Origin: Streptomyces polyasparticus
GTDB lineage: Bacteria; Actinomycetota; Actinomycetes; Streptomycetales; Streptomycetaceae
Direction of reading: 5' to 3'
NCBI RefSeq assembly: GCF_014493765.1
Contig: NZ_JACTVJ010000002.1
Coordinates: 62,001-126,000 of the forward strand
DNA length: 64,000 bases
Shown: one piece after another, positions 42,126-50,614 of the stretch
Layout: each line of letters opens with the position of its first letter
Numbering within the stretch: the first letter of the stretch is position 1
Translations under genes and position numbers: made by a program
The notes under the pieces: generated by a model
Seen by the model: only the letters and a program-made list of their open reading frames with translations
Database searches by the model: none
What the model was told of the DNA's origin: nothing

Positions 42126-44005
42126 CGGTCCTCCTTCACGTACGAGAGACCGTCGACCGTCTCGTCGGCCCCCGACATCAGCCACGCGTACTCCGCGTTG
42201 TCCCGCAGCAGTTCCTGATGGGTGCCCACCGCCGTGATCCGTCCGCCGGACAGGAGCGCCACCCGGTCCGCGAGCAGCACGGTCGACGGACGGTGCGCGA
42301 CGACCAGGGCGGTGGTCCCGGCGAGCACCTCGCGCAGCGCCGCCTCGACCAGCGCCTCGGTGTGCACGTCGAGCGCGGACAGCGGGTCGTCGAGGACGAG
42401 GAAGCGCGGTTTGCCCACCACCGCACGCGCCAGCGCGAGACGCTGGCGCTGGCCGCCGGACAGGCTCAGGCCCTGTTCGCCGACCTGGGTGTGGGTGCCG
42501 TGCGGCAGGGCGTGCACGAAGTCGGCCTGGGCGACGGCGAGCGCGCGGCGCAGATCGTCCGCGGTGGCGTGCTCGGCGCCCATCAGGACGTTCTCGCCCA
42601 CGCTCGCCGAGAACAGCGTCGGCTCCTCGAAGGCCACCGCCACCAGCTCCCGCAGCCGCTCGCGCGGCATCGCGGTGATGTCCTCGCCGTCCAGCGTGAT
42701 CCGGCCGCCGGTCGTTTCGTGCAGCCGGGGCACGAGCGCGGTCAGCGTGGTCTTGCCGCTGCCGGTCGCGCCGACGAGGGCCATCGTCTCGCCGGGGCGT
42801 ATGTGCAGATCGATACGGGCGAGCGCGGGCGGTGCGTCGGGCGCGGCGTCCGGATACCTGAACTCGACGCCCTCGAAACGGAGTCCGGTGCTCAGGGAGC
42901 CGGTAGGTGGCTTGTCCAGGGCTGCCGCGTCCGACGGCTTGCCCAGGGCCACCACATCCGACGGCTTGCCCGGCGCAGCCGCGTCCGAAGACTCCGGCTC
43001 CGCGTCGAGCACCTCGAAGTACCGCTCGGTCGCCGTCGCCGCCTCCTGGCTCATCGCGAGCAGGAAGCCGATCGACTCCACCGGCCAGCGCAGCGCGAGC
43101 GCGGTGGACAGGAAGAGCACCAGCGTCCCCGCCGAGAGCGCGCCGTCCGCGACCTGCACCGTGCCGAGCACCAGGGCCGCCCCGATGGTGAGCTCGGGCA
43201 GCAGCACGATCACGGCCCAGATCGCCGCGAGCAGCTTCGCCTTGCCCAGCTCGGTGCCGCGCAGCCGGTGCGCCAGCTCGTGGAAGGCGCGGGCCTGCGA
43301 ACGGTGCCGCCCGAAGCCCTTGATGATCCGGACGCCGAGCACGCTCTCCTCGACCACCGTGGTCAGATCGCCCACCTGGTCCTGCGCCCGCCGCGCCACC
43401 GCCGCGTACCGCCGCTCGAAGAGCGAGCAGACGATCACCATCGGCACGACGGGAGCGAGCAGGACGAGCCCGAGCGTCCACTCCTGCGCCAGGAGAATGA
43501 TCATGCCGACGAGGATCGTCACCCCGTTGACCAGGAGGAACGTCAGCGGGAACGCCAGGAACATCCTGAGCAGCATCAGATCCGTCGTCCCGCGCGAAAG
43601 CAGCTGCCCCGAGGCCCACTTGTCGTGGAAGGCGATCGGCAGCCGCTGCAGATGCCGGAACAGATCCGCCCGCATAGAGGCCTCGACGCTCGCGAGCGGA
43701 CGCGCCACGAGCCAGCGCCGCAGCCCGAACAGACCCGCCTCGGCGAGCCCGAGCAGCAGCAGATACAGCGCACCCAGCCACACCCCGCCGGGGTCGCGGC
43801 CGGCGACCGGACCGTCCACCATCCATTTCAGGACGAGCGGGATGACGAGCCCCACGCAGGACGCGACAATCGCCACAAATGCCGCCGAGAACAGACGGGT
43901 TCGGATCGGCCGGACATACGGCCACAGTCTCAGCAGGGAGCGGACGGCGGAGCGTTTGGGCGGGTCTGCGGTGGCGGCGGACGTGGCGGCAGATGTAGTG
44001 GGCAT
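42122..44005 (-). CDS. ABC exporter half, degenerate Walker B (type IV)
   Basis: 627 residues from ATG 44005. Membrane domain, then ATPase domain with Walker A GATGSGKTT and consensus signature LSLSGGQRQRL. Walker B reads FLVLDDPLSALD: Asp replaces the catalytic Glu, so this subunit carries the non-hydrolysing site of the heterodimer. The linker before the ATPase domain contains three 9-residue repeats (SDAAAPGKP type). TAATCT lies 8 nt upstream of the ATG without a ribosome-binding site, suggesting a leaderless mRNA. Overlaps its partner gene by 4 bp. Confidence 0.93.
   Translation of the reverse strand: MPTTSAATSAATADPPKRSAVRSLLRLWPYVRPIRTRLFSAAFVAIVASCVGLVIPLVLKWMVDGPVAGRDPGGVWLGALYLLLLGLAEAGLFGLRRWLVARPLASVEASMRADLFRHLQRLPIAFHDKWASGQLLSRGTTDLMLLRMFLAFPLTFLLVNGVTILVGMIILLAQEWTLGLVLLAPVVPMVIVCSLFERRYAAVARRAQDQVGDLTTVVEESVLGVRIIKGFGRHRSQARAFHELAHRLRGTELGKAKLLAAIWAVIVLLPELTIGAALVLGTVQVADGALSAGTLVLFLSTALALRWPVESIGFLLAMSQEAATATERYFEVLDAEPESSDAAAPGKPSDVVALGKPSDAAALDKPPTGSLSTGLRFEGVEFRYPDAAPDAPPALARIDLHIRPGETMALVGATGSGKTTLTALVPRLHETTGGRITLDGEDITAMPRERLRELVAVAFEEPTLFSASVGENVLMGAEHATADDLRRALAVAQADFVHALPHGTHTQVGEQGLSLSGGQRQRLALARAVVGKPRFLVLDDPLSALDVHTEALVEAALREVLAGTTALVVAHRPSTVLLADRVALLSGGRITAVGTHQELLRDNAEYAWLMSGADETVDGLSYVKEDR
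42909..42989 (-). repeat. Three 27-bp in-frame repeats in exporter linker
   Basis: Units 42909-42935, 42936-42962 and 42963-42989 encode SDAAALDKP, SDVVALGKP and SDAAAPGKP (read from the minus strand). Confidence 0.85.
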
Positions 44006-44034
44006 CAGTAGTGAGATTAGGCTTCGCCACTGAC

Positions 44035-44050
44035 AAACCGTTATCGGTTT
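44035..44050. promoter_or_regulatory. Inverted repeat in exporter promoter
   Basis: AAACCG (44035-44040) and CGGTTT (44045-44050) flank TTAT, 30 bp upstream of the exporter start codon 44005, near the expected -35 position. Confidence 0.45.
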
Positions 44051-44136
44051 TTGGTCGTACGACGGGGCGTAGGACCACCGGTCGGCAGCCGGCCGACTGC
44101 TGTCCGGCAGCTCTCCGGCAGCCACTCGGAGGACCC

Positions 44137-44156
44137 CATCAACCGATCGGTTGATG
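44137..44156. promoter_or_regulatory. Perfect 20-bp palindrome between exporter operons
   Basis: CATCAACCGA followed by TCGGTTGATG, a perfect 20-bp palindrome. It resembles a TetR-family operator (AACCGATCGGTT core). It lies 58 bp before the ABC-2 ATPase gene and 132 bp before the divergent exporter. No TetR gene is adjacent. Confidence 0.6.
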
Positions 44157-44213
44157 CCGGATCGAGCGCGATCGCCGATGCGGCGCGGGTCCCGCGGGCG
44201 GGACCGTGAAGCC

Positions 44214-45152
44214 ATGACCGTCATCGAAGTCGCAGACCTGCGCAAGGCCTACTCGGGCCGCCCCGCCGTCGACGGCGTGGGCTTCACCGTCGAGGAAGGC
44301 GAGATCTTCGGCATCCTCGGACCCAACGGAGCCGGCAAGACCACCACCGTGGAGTGCATCGCGGGCCTGCGCGCCCCCGACGCCGGCAAGGTGCGCGTCG
44401 CGGGCCTCGACCCCGTCGCCGACCACGACGAGGTCACCCGCATCCTCGGCACCCAGCTCCAGGAGAGCGAGCTGCAGGCCAAGCTCACCGTGCGCGAGGC
44501 CCTCGAGCTCTACAGCGCCTTCTACGACCGCCCCGCCGACTGGCGCGCACTCGCCGAACGCCTCGGCCTCACGGACAAGCTCACCACCCGTTTCGCCAAG
44601 CTCAGCGGTGGCCAGAAGCAGCGTCTGTCCATCGCGCTCGCCCTGATCGGGGGCCCCAGGGTCGTGGTGCTCGACGAGCTGACCACCGGGCTCGACCCGC
44701 GCGCCCGGCGCGACACCTGGCGGCTGATCGAGGAGATCCGCGCCTCGGGCGTCACGGTCCTCCTGGTCACGCACTTCATGGAGGAGGCCCAGCGCCTGTG
44801 CGACCGGATCGCCGTGATCGACCGCGGGCGCCTGGCCGCACTCGACACCCCCTCGGGTCTGATCCGCCGCACCGCGGGCTCGACGGTCATCTCCTTCACG
44901 CCCTCGCGTCCCCTCGACCCGGCCGACCTGGCCGGACTCCCGGGCGCCGCATCGACCGCCACCGACGCACGGGACGGTCGGCTCACGGTGAACGGCACCG
45001 ACGAGACCGTCAACGCCGTGATCACCCTGCTCGCCCGCCATCGCATCACCGCCCACCAACTCCGCGTATCCGACGCGACGTTGGACGACGCGTTCCTGGA
45101 CCTGACGGAAACCTCCGCCGCACCTTCGGCCGCCAAGGGAGTCCCGGCATGA
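44214..45152 (+). CDS. ABC-2 exporter ATPase (DrrA/CcmA-like)
   Basis: 312 residues from ATG 44214. Walker A GPNGAGKTT, Q-loop GTQLQESEL, signature LSGGQKQRLS, Walker B VVVLDELTTGLD, and His in VTHFMEEAQRLCD; the C-terminal about 80 residues form the extension seen in DrrA-type antibiotic exporters. It powers the permease encoded next, with which it overlaps by 4 bp (ATGA). The two-component genes that follow likely sense the exported compound or an envelope stress. Confidence 0.92.
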   Translation: MTVIEVADLRKAYSGRPAVDGVGFTVEEGEIFGILGPNGAGKTTTVECIAGLRAPDAGKVRVAGLDPVADHDEVTRILGTQLQESELQAKLTVREALELYSAFYDRPADWRALAERLGLTDKLTTRFAKLSGGQKQRLSIALALIGGPRVVVLDELTTGLDPRARRDTWRLIEEIRASGVTVLLVTHFMEEAQRLCDRIAVIDRGRLAALDTPSGLIRRTAGSTVISFTPSRPLDPADLAGLPGAASTATDARDGRLTVNGTDETVNAVITLLARHRITAHQLRVSDATLDDAFLDLTETSAAPSAAKGVPA

Positions 45153-45919
45153 GCACGCTCACTCTCACCCGCCCCCTGTCTCCGGCCACCGCAGCCGTCC
45201 TCAAGGCGGAGTTCACCCTCTTCCGCCGCGAACCCGGCTCGATCTTCTGGATCATGGTCTTCCCGACCGCGCTGTTTGTGATCCTCGGTTCCATCCCCAC
45301 GTTCCGCGAGGTCGGCGAGGCCGTCCCCGGGCTGCGGCTCGTCGACGTCTACGTACCGATCGCGATCCTCACCGCCCTCCTGATGGCCTGCCTGCAGGCC
45401 ATGCCCCCGGTGATCACCGGCTACCGCGAGCGCGGCATCCTGCGCCGGATGTCCACCACGCCCGTGCGCCCCCGCTCGGTGCTCATCGCGCAGATGGCGC
45501 TGCACGGCGCCGCGGCCCTGGTCTCCGCGGTCCTCTCGGTCCTCGTCGGACTGCTCGTCTTCGACGTGGCGCTCCCCGAGCAGCTCTTCGGATACGGGGT
45601 GGCCCTCGTCCTCTCCGTCGCCGCGGCCCTCGCGCTCGGCGCCCTGCTTTCCGCCGTCTCCCGAACGTCCAAGGCCGCCAACGCCGTGGGCGCAGCGGCC
45701 TTCTTCCCGATGATGTTCAGCGCCGGTCTGTGGATGCCGGTGCAGACCATGCCCGACGTGCTCGCGCGGATCATGGAGCTGCTCCCGTTCGGCGCCGCCG
45801 CCCAGGCCCTGGGCGAGGCCGCGGCCGGCGACTGGCCGAGCTGGTCCCACCTCGGCGTCCTCGCCCTGTGGGCGGTGGTCCTCACGGCCGCGGCGGGCCG
45901 CTGGTTCCGCTGGGAGTGA
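45149..45919 (+). CDS. ABC-2 exporter permease
   Basis: 256 residues with six predicted membrane segments (ABC-2/DrrB type), including the conserved region RERGILRRMSTTPVRP after the second segment and the GAAAFFPMMFSAGLWMPV stretch. It exports the unknown substrate with the preceding ATPase. ATG 45149 overlaps the ATPase stop. Confidence 0.92.
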   Translation: MSTLTLTRPLSPATAAVLKAEFTLFRREPGSIFWIMVFPTALFVILGSIPTFREVGEAVPGLRLVDVYVPIAILTALLMACLQAMPPVITGYRERGILRRMSTTPVRPRSVLIAQMALHGAAALVSAVLSVLVGLLVFDVALPEQLFGYGVALVLSVAAALALGALLSAVSRTSKAANAVGAAAFFPMMFSAGLWMPVQTMPDVLARIMELLPFGAAAQALGEAAAGDWPSWSHLGVLALWAVVLTAAAGRWFRWE

Positions 45920-45958
45920 CGGGTGGGAACGACGGGCGACCGTGAAGGATCCCGGCCG

Positions 45959-47467
45959 GTGCACGAGACTGAGGACATGCGCGGCACCTGGTACGACGCG
46001 ATCGTCCGGCATTCCACAAAAGGGCCGGACCCTTCGGTGACGCCTCTGGACGCGGCGGCCGCGCACGACAAGGTCGAGGAGCGCTGGGAATACCTCCTGC
46101 GCTGGGGCCCGTTCGTCCTCCTCGGCGTCACCTTGGTGCTCGTCCTCGGCACCGCGAACCAGCTCCTGCCGACGGCCGGCGAGCGCTGGGCGGCCGGAGG
46201 GCTCAGCGCGGCCGCCCTGCTCCTGGAGCTGTGGTGGTACCGCATGGGCCGCGGCCACACCGTGCCCACCCCGGCCGGCTCCGTGTATTACGCGATCCGC
46301 TGGGCGCTCGCCTTCACCCTGTCCTGGCTGAACCCGTTCGCGGCCTTCTACGCGGCCCTCGGTTACTTCGGTGCGGAGCGTCTGCTGCCGCAGCGCTGGG
46401 TCACGCTGGGCCTGTTCGCCAGCGCGATCACCATCGCGGGTTCGCAGTCGGGCGGTTTCCCGCCGCCGAACGGCCCGCGCTGGCTGCTGTTCGGCGCGAT
46501 CCTCGCGGTGCATGTCTCGCTCTTCTGGGTGTTCGCCCGGCTCAACACGTACGAGCAGCAGCGTACGAACGTGCAGCGCGCCACCATCGCCGAGCTGGAG
46601 CAGACCAACGCGAAGCTCCAGCAGGCCCTGGACGAGAACGCCGCGCTGCACGCCCAACTCCTCGTCCAGGCACGGGAGGCGGGCGTCGCCGACGAGCGCC
46701 GCCGGCTCGCCGCCGAGATCCACGACACCATCGCGCAGGGCCTGACCGGCATCATCGCCCAGCTCCAGGTCGTCGCGAACACCGACGACCGGGACCTGGC
46801 CCGCGAACACCTGGGCCGCGCCGCGGACTTGGCGCGCTCCAGTCTCGGCGAGGCCCGCCGCTCGGTGCACAACCTCGGTCCGGCCGCGCTGCGGGACCAG
46901 GGTCTGGCCGAAGCCCTGAAGGAGACCGTCGCGGAGTGGTCCGCGAGGACGGGTGTGCGGGCCGAGTTCACCGTCACCGGCACCGCCGAGCCCCTGCACG
47001 ACGAGATCGAGGGCACCCTCGTACGGATCGCGCAGGAGGCCCTGTCCAACACGGCACGGCACGCGGCGGCGACCCGTATCGGCGTGACGCTCTCGTACAT
47101 GGACGACGAAGTGGCCCTCGACGTACGCGACGACGGCACCGGCTTCGACCCGCTCGCGGTACCGCAGCGCTCGGGCTCGGGCGGCTTCGGCGTCGACGGG
47201 ATGCGCGCACGGGCCGAACGCGTCGCGGGCACCGTGGAGATCGAGTCCGAGCCCGGTTTCGGCACGGCGGTCTCGGCGCGCGTTCCGCTGGTCCGCAAGG
47301 AGACCGCTCAACCGCGCGTACGCGAGGAGTCCGCTCAGCCGGGCGCACGCGAGGAGTCCGCTCAGCCGGGCGTACGCGAGGCGACCGCAAGGTCGCGCGC
47401 ACACGAAGAACCCCTCGTCCGCACCCAAGATCGTCCCGTACCGTTGGACCACCATGACCAGCTCTGA
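45959..47467 (+). CDS. NarL-type sensor histidine kinase
   Basis: About 502 residues from GTG 45959 (AAGGA 9 nt upstream); ATG 45977 and GTG 45923 are alternatives. Five or six membrane segments without a large external domain, a coiled coil, HisKA_3 site AAEIHDTIAQGLTGIIAQLQ (His about residue 255) and an ATPase domain (EALSNTARHAAA, DDGTGFD, GFGVDGMRARA). This intramembrane-sensing layout is common for kinases beside ABC exporters. After the catalytic domain comes a tail with four 9-residue repeats (REESAQPGA type) not found in typical relatives. It overlaps the regulator gene by 14 bp. Confidence 0.9.
   Translation: MHETEDMRGTWYDAIVRHSTKGPDPSVTPLDAAAAHDKVEERWEYLLRWGPFVLLGVTLVLVLGTANQLLPTAGERWAAGGLSAAALLLELWWYRMGRGHTVPTPAGSVYYAIRWALAFTLSWLNPFAAFYAALGYFGAERLLPQRWVTLGLFASAITIAGSQSGGFPPPNGPRWLLFGAILAVHVSLFWVFARLNTYEQQRTNVQRATIAELEQTNAKLQQALDENAALHAQLLVQAREAGVADERRRLAAEIHDTIAQGLTGIIAQLQVVANTDDRDLAREHLGRAADLARSSLGEARRSVHNLGPAALRDQGLAEALKETVAEWSARTGVRAEFTVTGTAEPLHDEIEGTLVRIAQEALSNTARHAAATRIGVTLSYMDDEVALDVRDDGTGFDPLAVPQRSGSGGFGVDGMRARAERVAGTVEIESEPGFGTAVSARVPLVRKETAQPRVREESAQPGAREESAQPGVREATARSRAHEEPLVRTQDRPVPLDHHDQL
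47294..47401 (+). repeat. Four 27-bp in-frame repeats, kinase tail
   Basis: Units at 47294, 47321, 47348 and 47375 encode RKETAQPRV, REESAQPGA, REESAQPGV and REATARSRA. The middle two are nearly identical in DNA. Confidence 0.85.
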
Positions 47468-48104
47468 CGCGGCCATCACGCTGCTCATCGTGGACGACCA
47501 CCCCGTCGTACGGGACGGCCTGCGCGGCATGTTCCAGTCGGCGCCGGGCTTCGAGGTGCTCGGCGAGGCCTCGACCGGCGAGGAGGCCGTGGCGCTCACG
47601 AACCGACTCGACCCGGATGTCGTCCTGATGGATCTGCGGATGCCGGGCGGCGGGGGAGTGGCCGCGATCGCCGAGCTCGCACGGACCGGCGCGCGGGCCA
47701 AGGTCCTCGTCCTCACCACGTACGACACGGACTCCGACACACTCCCCGCGATCGAGGCGGGCGCGACCGGCTACCTCCTCAAGGACGCCCCGCGCGACGA
47801 GCTGTTCACGGCCGTACGCGCCGCCGCCGAGGGCCGCACGGTCCTCTCGCCGGCCGTCGCCTCACGCCTGGTCTCCCGGGTCCGCACCCCGGCCCCGACC
47901 CCCGGCGAAACCCCGCTCAGCGCCCGCGAACGCGAGGTCCTGATCCTGGTCGCCCGCGGCACGTCGAACCGCGAGATCGCCCGCGAACTCTTCATCAGCG
48001 AGGCCACGGTCAAGACCCATCTCACCCACCTGTACGCCAAGCTGGGCGTCAAGGACCGAGCGGCCGCGGTCGCAACAGGGTACGAACGCGGCATCCTCGG
48101 CTGA
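47454..48104 (+). CDS. NarL/LuxR-family response regulator
   Basis: 216 residues. Receiver domain with VDDHPVVR, phosphoacceptor Asp60 (VVLMDLRMPGG) and Lys110 (YLLKDAP); C-terminal LuxR-type helix-turn-helix (about 154-200: REREVLILVARGTSNREIA and ATVKTHLTHLYAKLGV). It partners with the overlapping sensor kinase and probably controls the ABC-2 exporter operon it belongs to. Confidence 0.94.
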   Translation: MTSSDAAITLLIVDDHPVVRDGLRGMFQSAPGFEVLGEASTGEEAVALTNRLDPDVVLMDLRMPGGGGVAAIAELARTGARAKVLVLTTYDTDSDTLPAIEAGATGYLLKDAPRDELFTAVRAAAEGRTVLSPAVASRLVSRVRTPAPTPGETPLSAREREVLILVARGTSNREIARELFISEATVKTHLTHLYAKLGVKDRAAAVATGYERGILG

Positions 48105-48131
48105 TCTGCGACCGCGGTATTCCCGGCCCCC

Positions 48132-50444
48132 TCAGTCCGCCACCCGGTACAGCAGCACACACCGCGCCGCCACCGTCACCACCGTCCCCGCCGCGTGCAG
48201 GGTGGCAGGCGCCCGGGCCTGGTCCTCGCTCGTGGTGTCCAGGACCAGTTCGTACGACGTGGCCCACGGCGGTCCCGGCAGAGTGAAGCTGACCGGGCGG
48301 TCGCCGGCGTGCAGAACCACCAGGAAGCTGTCGTCCGTGACCGGTGCCCCGCGGGCGTCGCGGCCCGGGATGTCGCGGCCGGAGAGGTACATGCCGAGCG
48401 TCGCCGCCGGCGCGTACCAGTCCCGTTCCGTCATCTCCGCGCCGTGCGCCGTGAACCAGGCCAGATCCCGCAGCCCGTCCGCCGAGTGCGCACGCCCCGA
48501 GAAGAACGAGCGCCGGCGGAGCACCGGATGCTCGTGCCGCAGCCGGATCAGCCGCGAGGTCAGCTCGAACAGGGCCTTCCAGCCCGGCTGTTCGAGCAGC
48601 GACCAGTCCACCCAGCTGGTCTCGTTGTCCTGGCAGTACGCGTTGTTGTTGCCGCCCTGCGTCCGCCCCAGCTCATCGCCCGCGACCAGCATCGGCACTC
48701 CGGTCGAAAGCAGCAGCGTGGTGAGCAGGTTCCGCAGCTGCCGGCGCCTGAGTGCCTGGATCCGCTCGTCGTCGCTCTCGCCCTCCACCCCGCAGTTCCA
48801 GGCCCGGTTGTCGTCGGTGCCGTCCCGGTTGCCCTCGCCGTTGGCCTCGTTGTGCTTGCGCTCGTACGACACCAGGTCCCGCAGCGTGAACCCGTCGTGC
48901 GCGGTGATGAAGTTGACCGACGCGTACGGCCTGCGCCCGCCCCACGCGTACAGATCGCTCGACCCCGAGAGCCGGTACCCCAGATCCCGTACGTCCGGCA
49001 GCGCACCCCGCCAGAAATCCCGTACGGCACCGCGGTAACGGTCGTTCCATTCCGTCCACAGCGGGGGAAAGGACCCCACCTGATATCCGCCCGACCCCAC
49101 GTCCCAGGGCTCGGCGATGAGTTTCACGCGCCGAAGGACCGGATCCTGGGCTATCACCGCGAGGAACGGAGAGAGCATGTCGACATCGTGAAAGGAGCGG
49201 GCGAGCGCGGCGGCCAGATCGAAACGGAATCCGTCCACGCCCATTTCCGTCACCCAGTACCGCAGCGAATCGGTGATCAGCCGCAGCACGTGCGGCTGCA
49301 CGACATGCAGGGTGTTCCCGCAGCCGGTGTAGTCCGCATACCGGCGCGTATCGCTCTGCAGCCGGTAGTAGCCCCGGTTGTCGATCCCGCGCAGCGACAG
49401 CGTGGGCCCCAACTCGCCCGCTTCCGCCGTGTGGTTGTAGACCACGTCGAGAATGACCTCGATCCCGGCGTCGTGCAGAGACCTGACCATCTCCTTGAAC
49501 TCGCCGACCTGCGCACCCGTCGTCGCGCCCGCCGCATATCCCGCGTGGGGCGCGAAATACCCGATCGAGTTGTAACCCCAGTAATTCCTCAGATCCCGCT
49601 TGAGCAGATGGTCCTCATGCGCGAACTGGTGCACCGGCAGCAACTCGACCGCCGTCACCCCGAGCCGTACGAGATGGTCGATCGCGGCCGGATGCCCGAG
49701 CCCCGCGTAGGTGCCGCGCAATTCCTCCGGAATTCCCGGATGGAGTCGGGTGAAGCCCTTCACATGCAGTTCGTAGATCACCGAATCCGCCCAGGGCGTC
49801 TTCGGCCGCCGATCCTCGGCCCATTCGTCCGGACCGTCGTCGTGGACCACGATGCCCTTGGGCACGAACGGCGCCGAATCCCGGTCGTCGCGCACCGTGT
49901 CCGCGATGTGCTGCTCGGGCCAGTCCCGCACATGCCCGTACACCTCGGGAGCCCTGCCGTACGTCCCGTAGTCGCCGTCCACGGCCCGCGCGTACGGATC
50001 GAGAAGCAGCTTCGCCGGATTCCAGCGCGCACCCGTCCACGGGTCCCAGCGCCCGTGCACGCGATAGCCGTAGCGCTGTCCCGGCTCGACACCCGGCACG
50101 AAGCCGTGCCAGATCTCATGGGTCAGCTCGGTCAGCGGGCACCTCGTCTCGCGCCCCTGCTCGTCGAAGAGACACAGCTCCACCGACTCCGCACCGCCTG
50201 CCCACAGCGCGAAGTTGGTGCCGGCCGCCCCGTCGGGACCGACCCGGAAACGCGCGCCGAGCGGCGTCGGCGCCCCCGGCCACACCGCCCGCGTGGGCAG
50301 CGGGCTCTCCCGCCCGCGCCGTGCGGCCCCGCGTACCGCGGCGCCCCCGAGCAGCTCGTCCGCCCGCGTCGTCCTCTCCGCCGACTCCTGCCGTGCCCCT
50401 TGCCGTGCCTCGTGCTGTGCCTCTTGCTCGGGTGCCCTCGACAC
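48132..50444 (-). CDS. glgX: Glycogen debranching enzyme GlgX
   Basis: 770 residues from GTG 50444, with GGAGG 7 nt upstream. An N-terminal CBM48-like domain (PTPLGARFRVGPDGAAGTNF) is followed by the GH13_11 barrel: YELHVKGFTRLHPGIP, DVVYNHTAE, nucleophile Asp in GFRFDLAAAL, acid/base Glu in LIAEPWDVG and FITAHDGFTLRDLVSY. It hydrolyses alpha-1,6 branches left after phosphorylase action, completing the glucan set (glgP, glgE, glgB), although about 12 kb from them. Residues 1-45 are an extra charged, poorly conserved extension. It is convergent with the response regulator gene, with only 27 bp between. Confidence 0.95.
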   Translation of the reverse strand: MSRAPEQEAQHEARQGARQESAERTTRADELLGGAAVRGAARRGRESPLPTRAVWPGAPTPLGARFRVGPDGAAGTNFALWAGGAESVELCLFDEQGRETRCPLTELTHEIWHGFVPGVEPGQRYGYRVHGRWDPWTGARWNPAKLLLDPYARAVDGDYGTYGRAPEVYGHVRDWPEQHIADTVRDDRDSAPFVPKGIVVHDDGPDEWAEDRRPKTPWADSVIYELHVKGFTRLHPGIPEELRGTYAGLGHPAAIDHLVRLGVTAVELLPVHQFAHEDHLLKRDLRNYWGYNSIGYFAPHAGYAAGATTGAQVGEFKEMVRSLHDAGIEVILDVVYNHTAEAGELGPTLSLRGIDNRGYYRLQSDTRRYADYTGCGNTLHVVQPHVLRLITDSLRYWVTEMGVDGFRFDLAAALARSFHDVDMLSPFLAVIAQDPVLRRVKLIAEPWDVGSGGYQVGSFPPLWTEWNDRYRGAVRDFWRGALPDVRDLGYRLSGSSDLYAWGGRRPYASVNFITAHDGFTLRDLVSYERKHNEANGEGNRDGTDDNRAWNCGVEGESDDERIQALRRRQLRNLLTTLLLSTGVPMLVAGDELGRTQGGNNNAYCQDNETSWVDWSLLEQPGWKALFELTSRLIRLRHEHPVLRRRSFFSGRAHSADGLRDLAWFTAHGAEMTERDWYAPAATLGMYLSGRDIPGRDARGAPVTDDSFLVVLHAGDRPVSFTLPGPPWATSYELVLDTTSEDQARAPATLHAAGTVVTVAARCVLLYRVAD

Positions 50445-50614
50445 CTGTCAGCCTCCCGCGGCTCAGCGGTACTCAGAGCGAGGCCGTCCGGAGGGGTACG
50501 GCGTCCCGGCCGCGGCTCCCCGTGCGTACGGTCCTCGCTGTCTCCCCCCACTTGTGCCCCCAACCGGCCCCGCACTCACGTTTCCCCAGGAGGGGGCGCG
50601 TCGTTGGGGACAAC

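Noticed and set aside
40281-44078. A single 1265-codon frame over both ABC exporter halves
   Set aside because: The first part is an out-of-frame reading of the upstream half, which has its own start and stop; the second half has its own TTG start with AAGGAGG and a 4-bp overlap.
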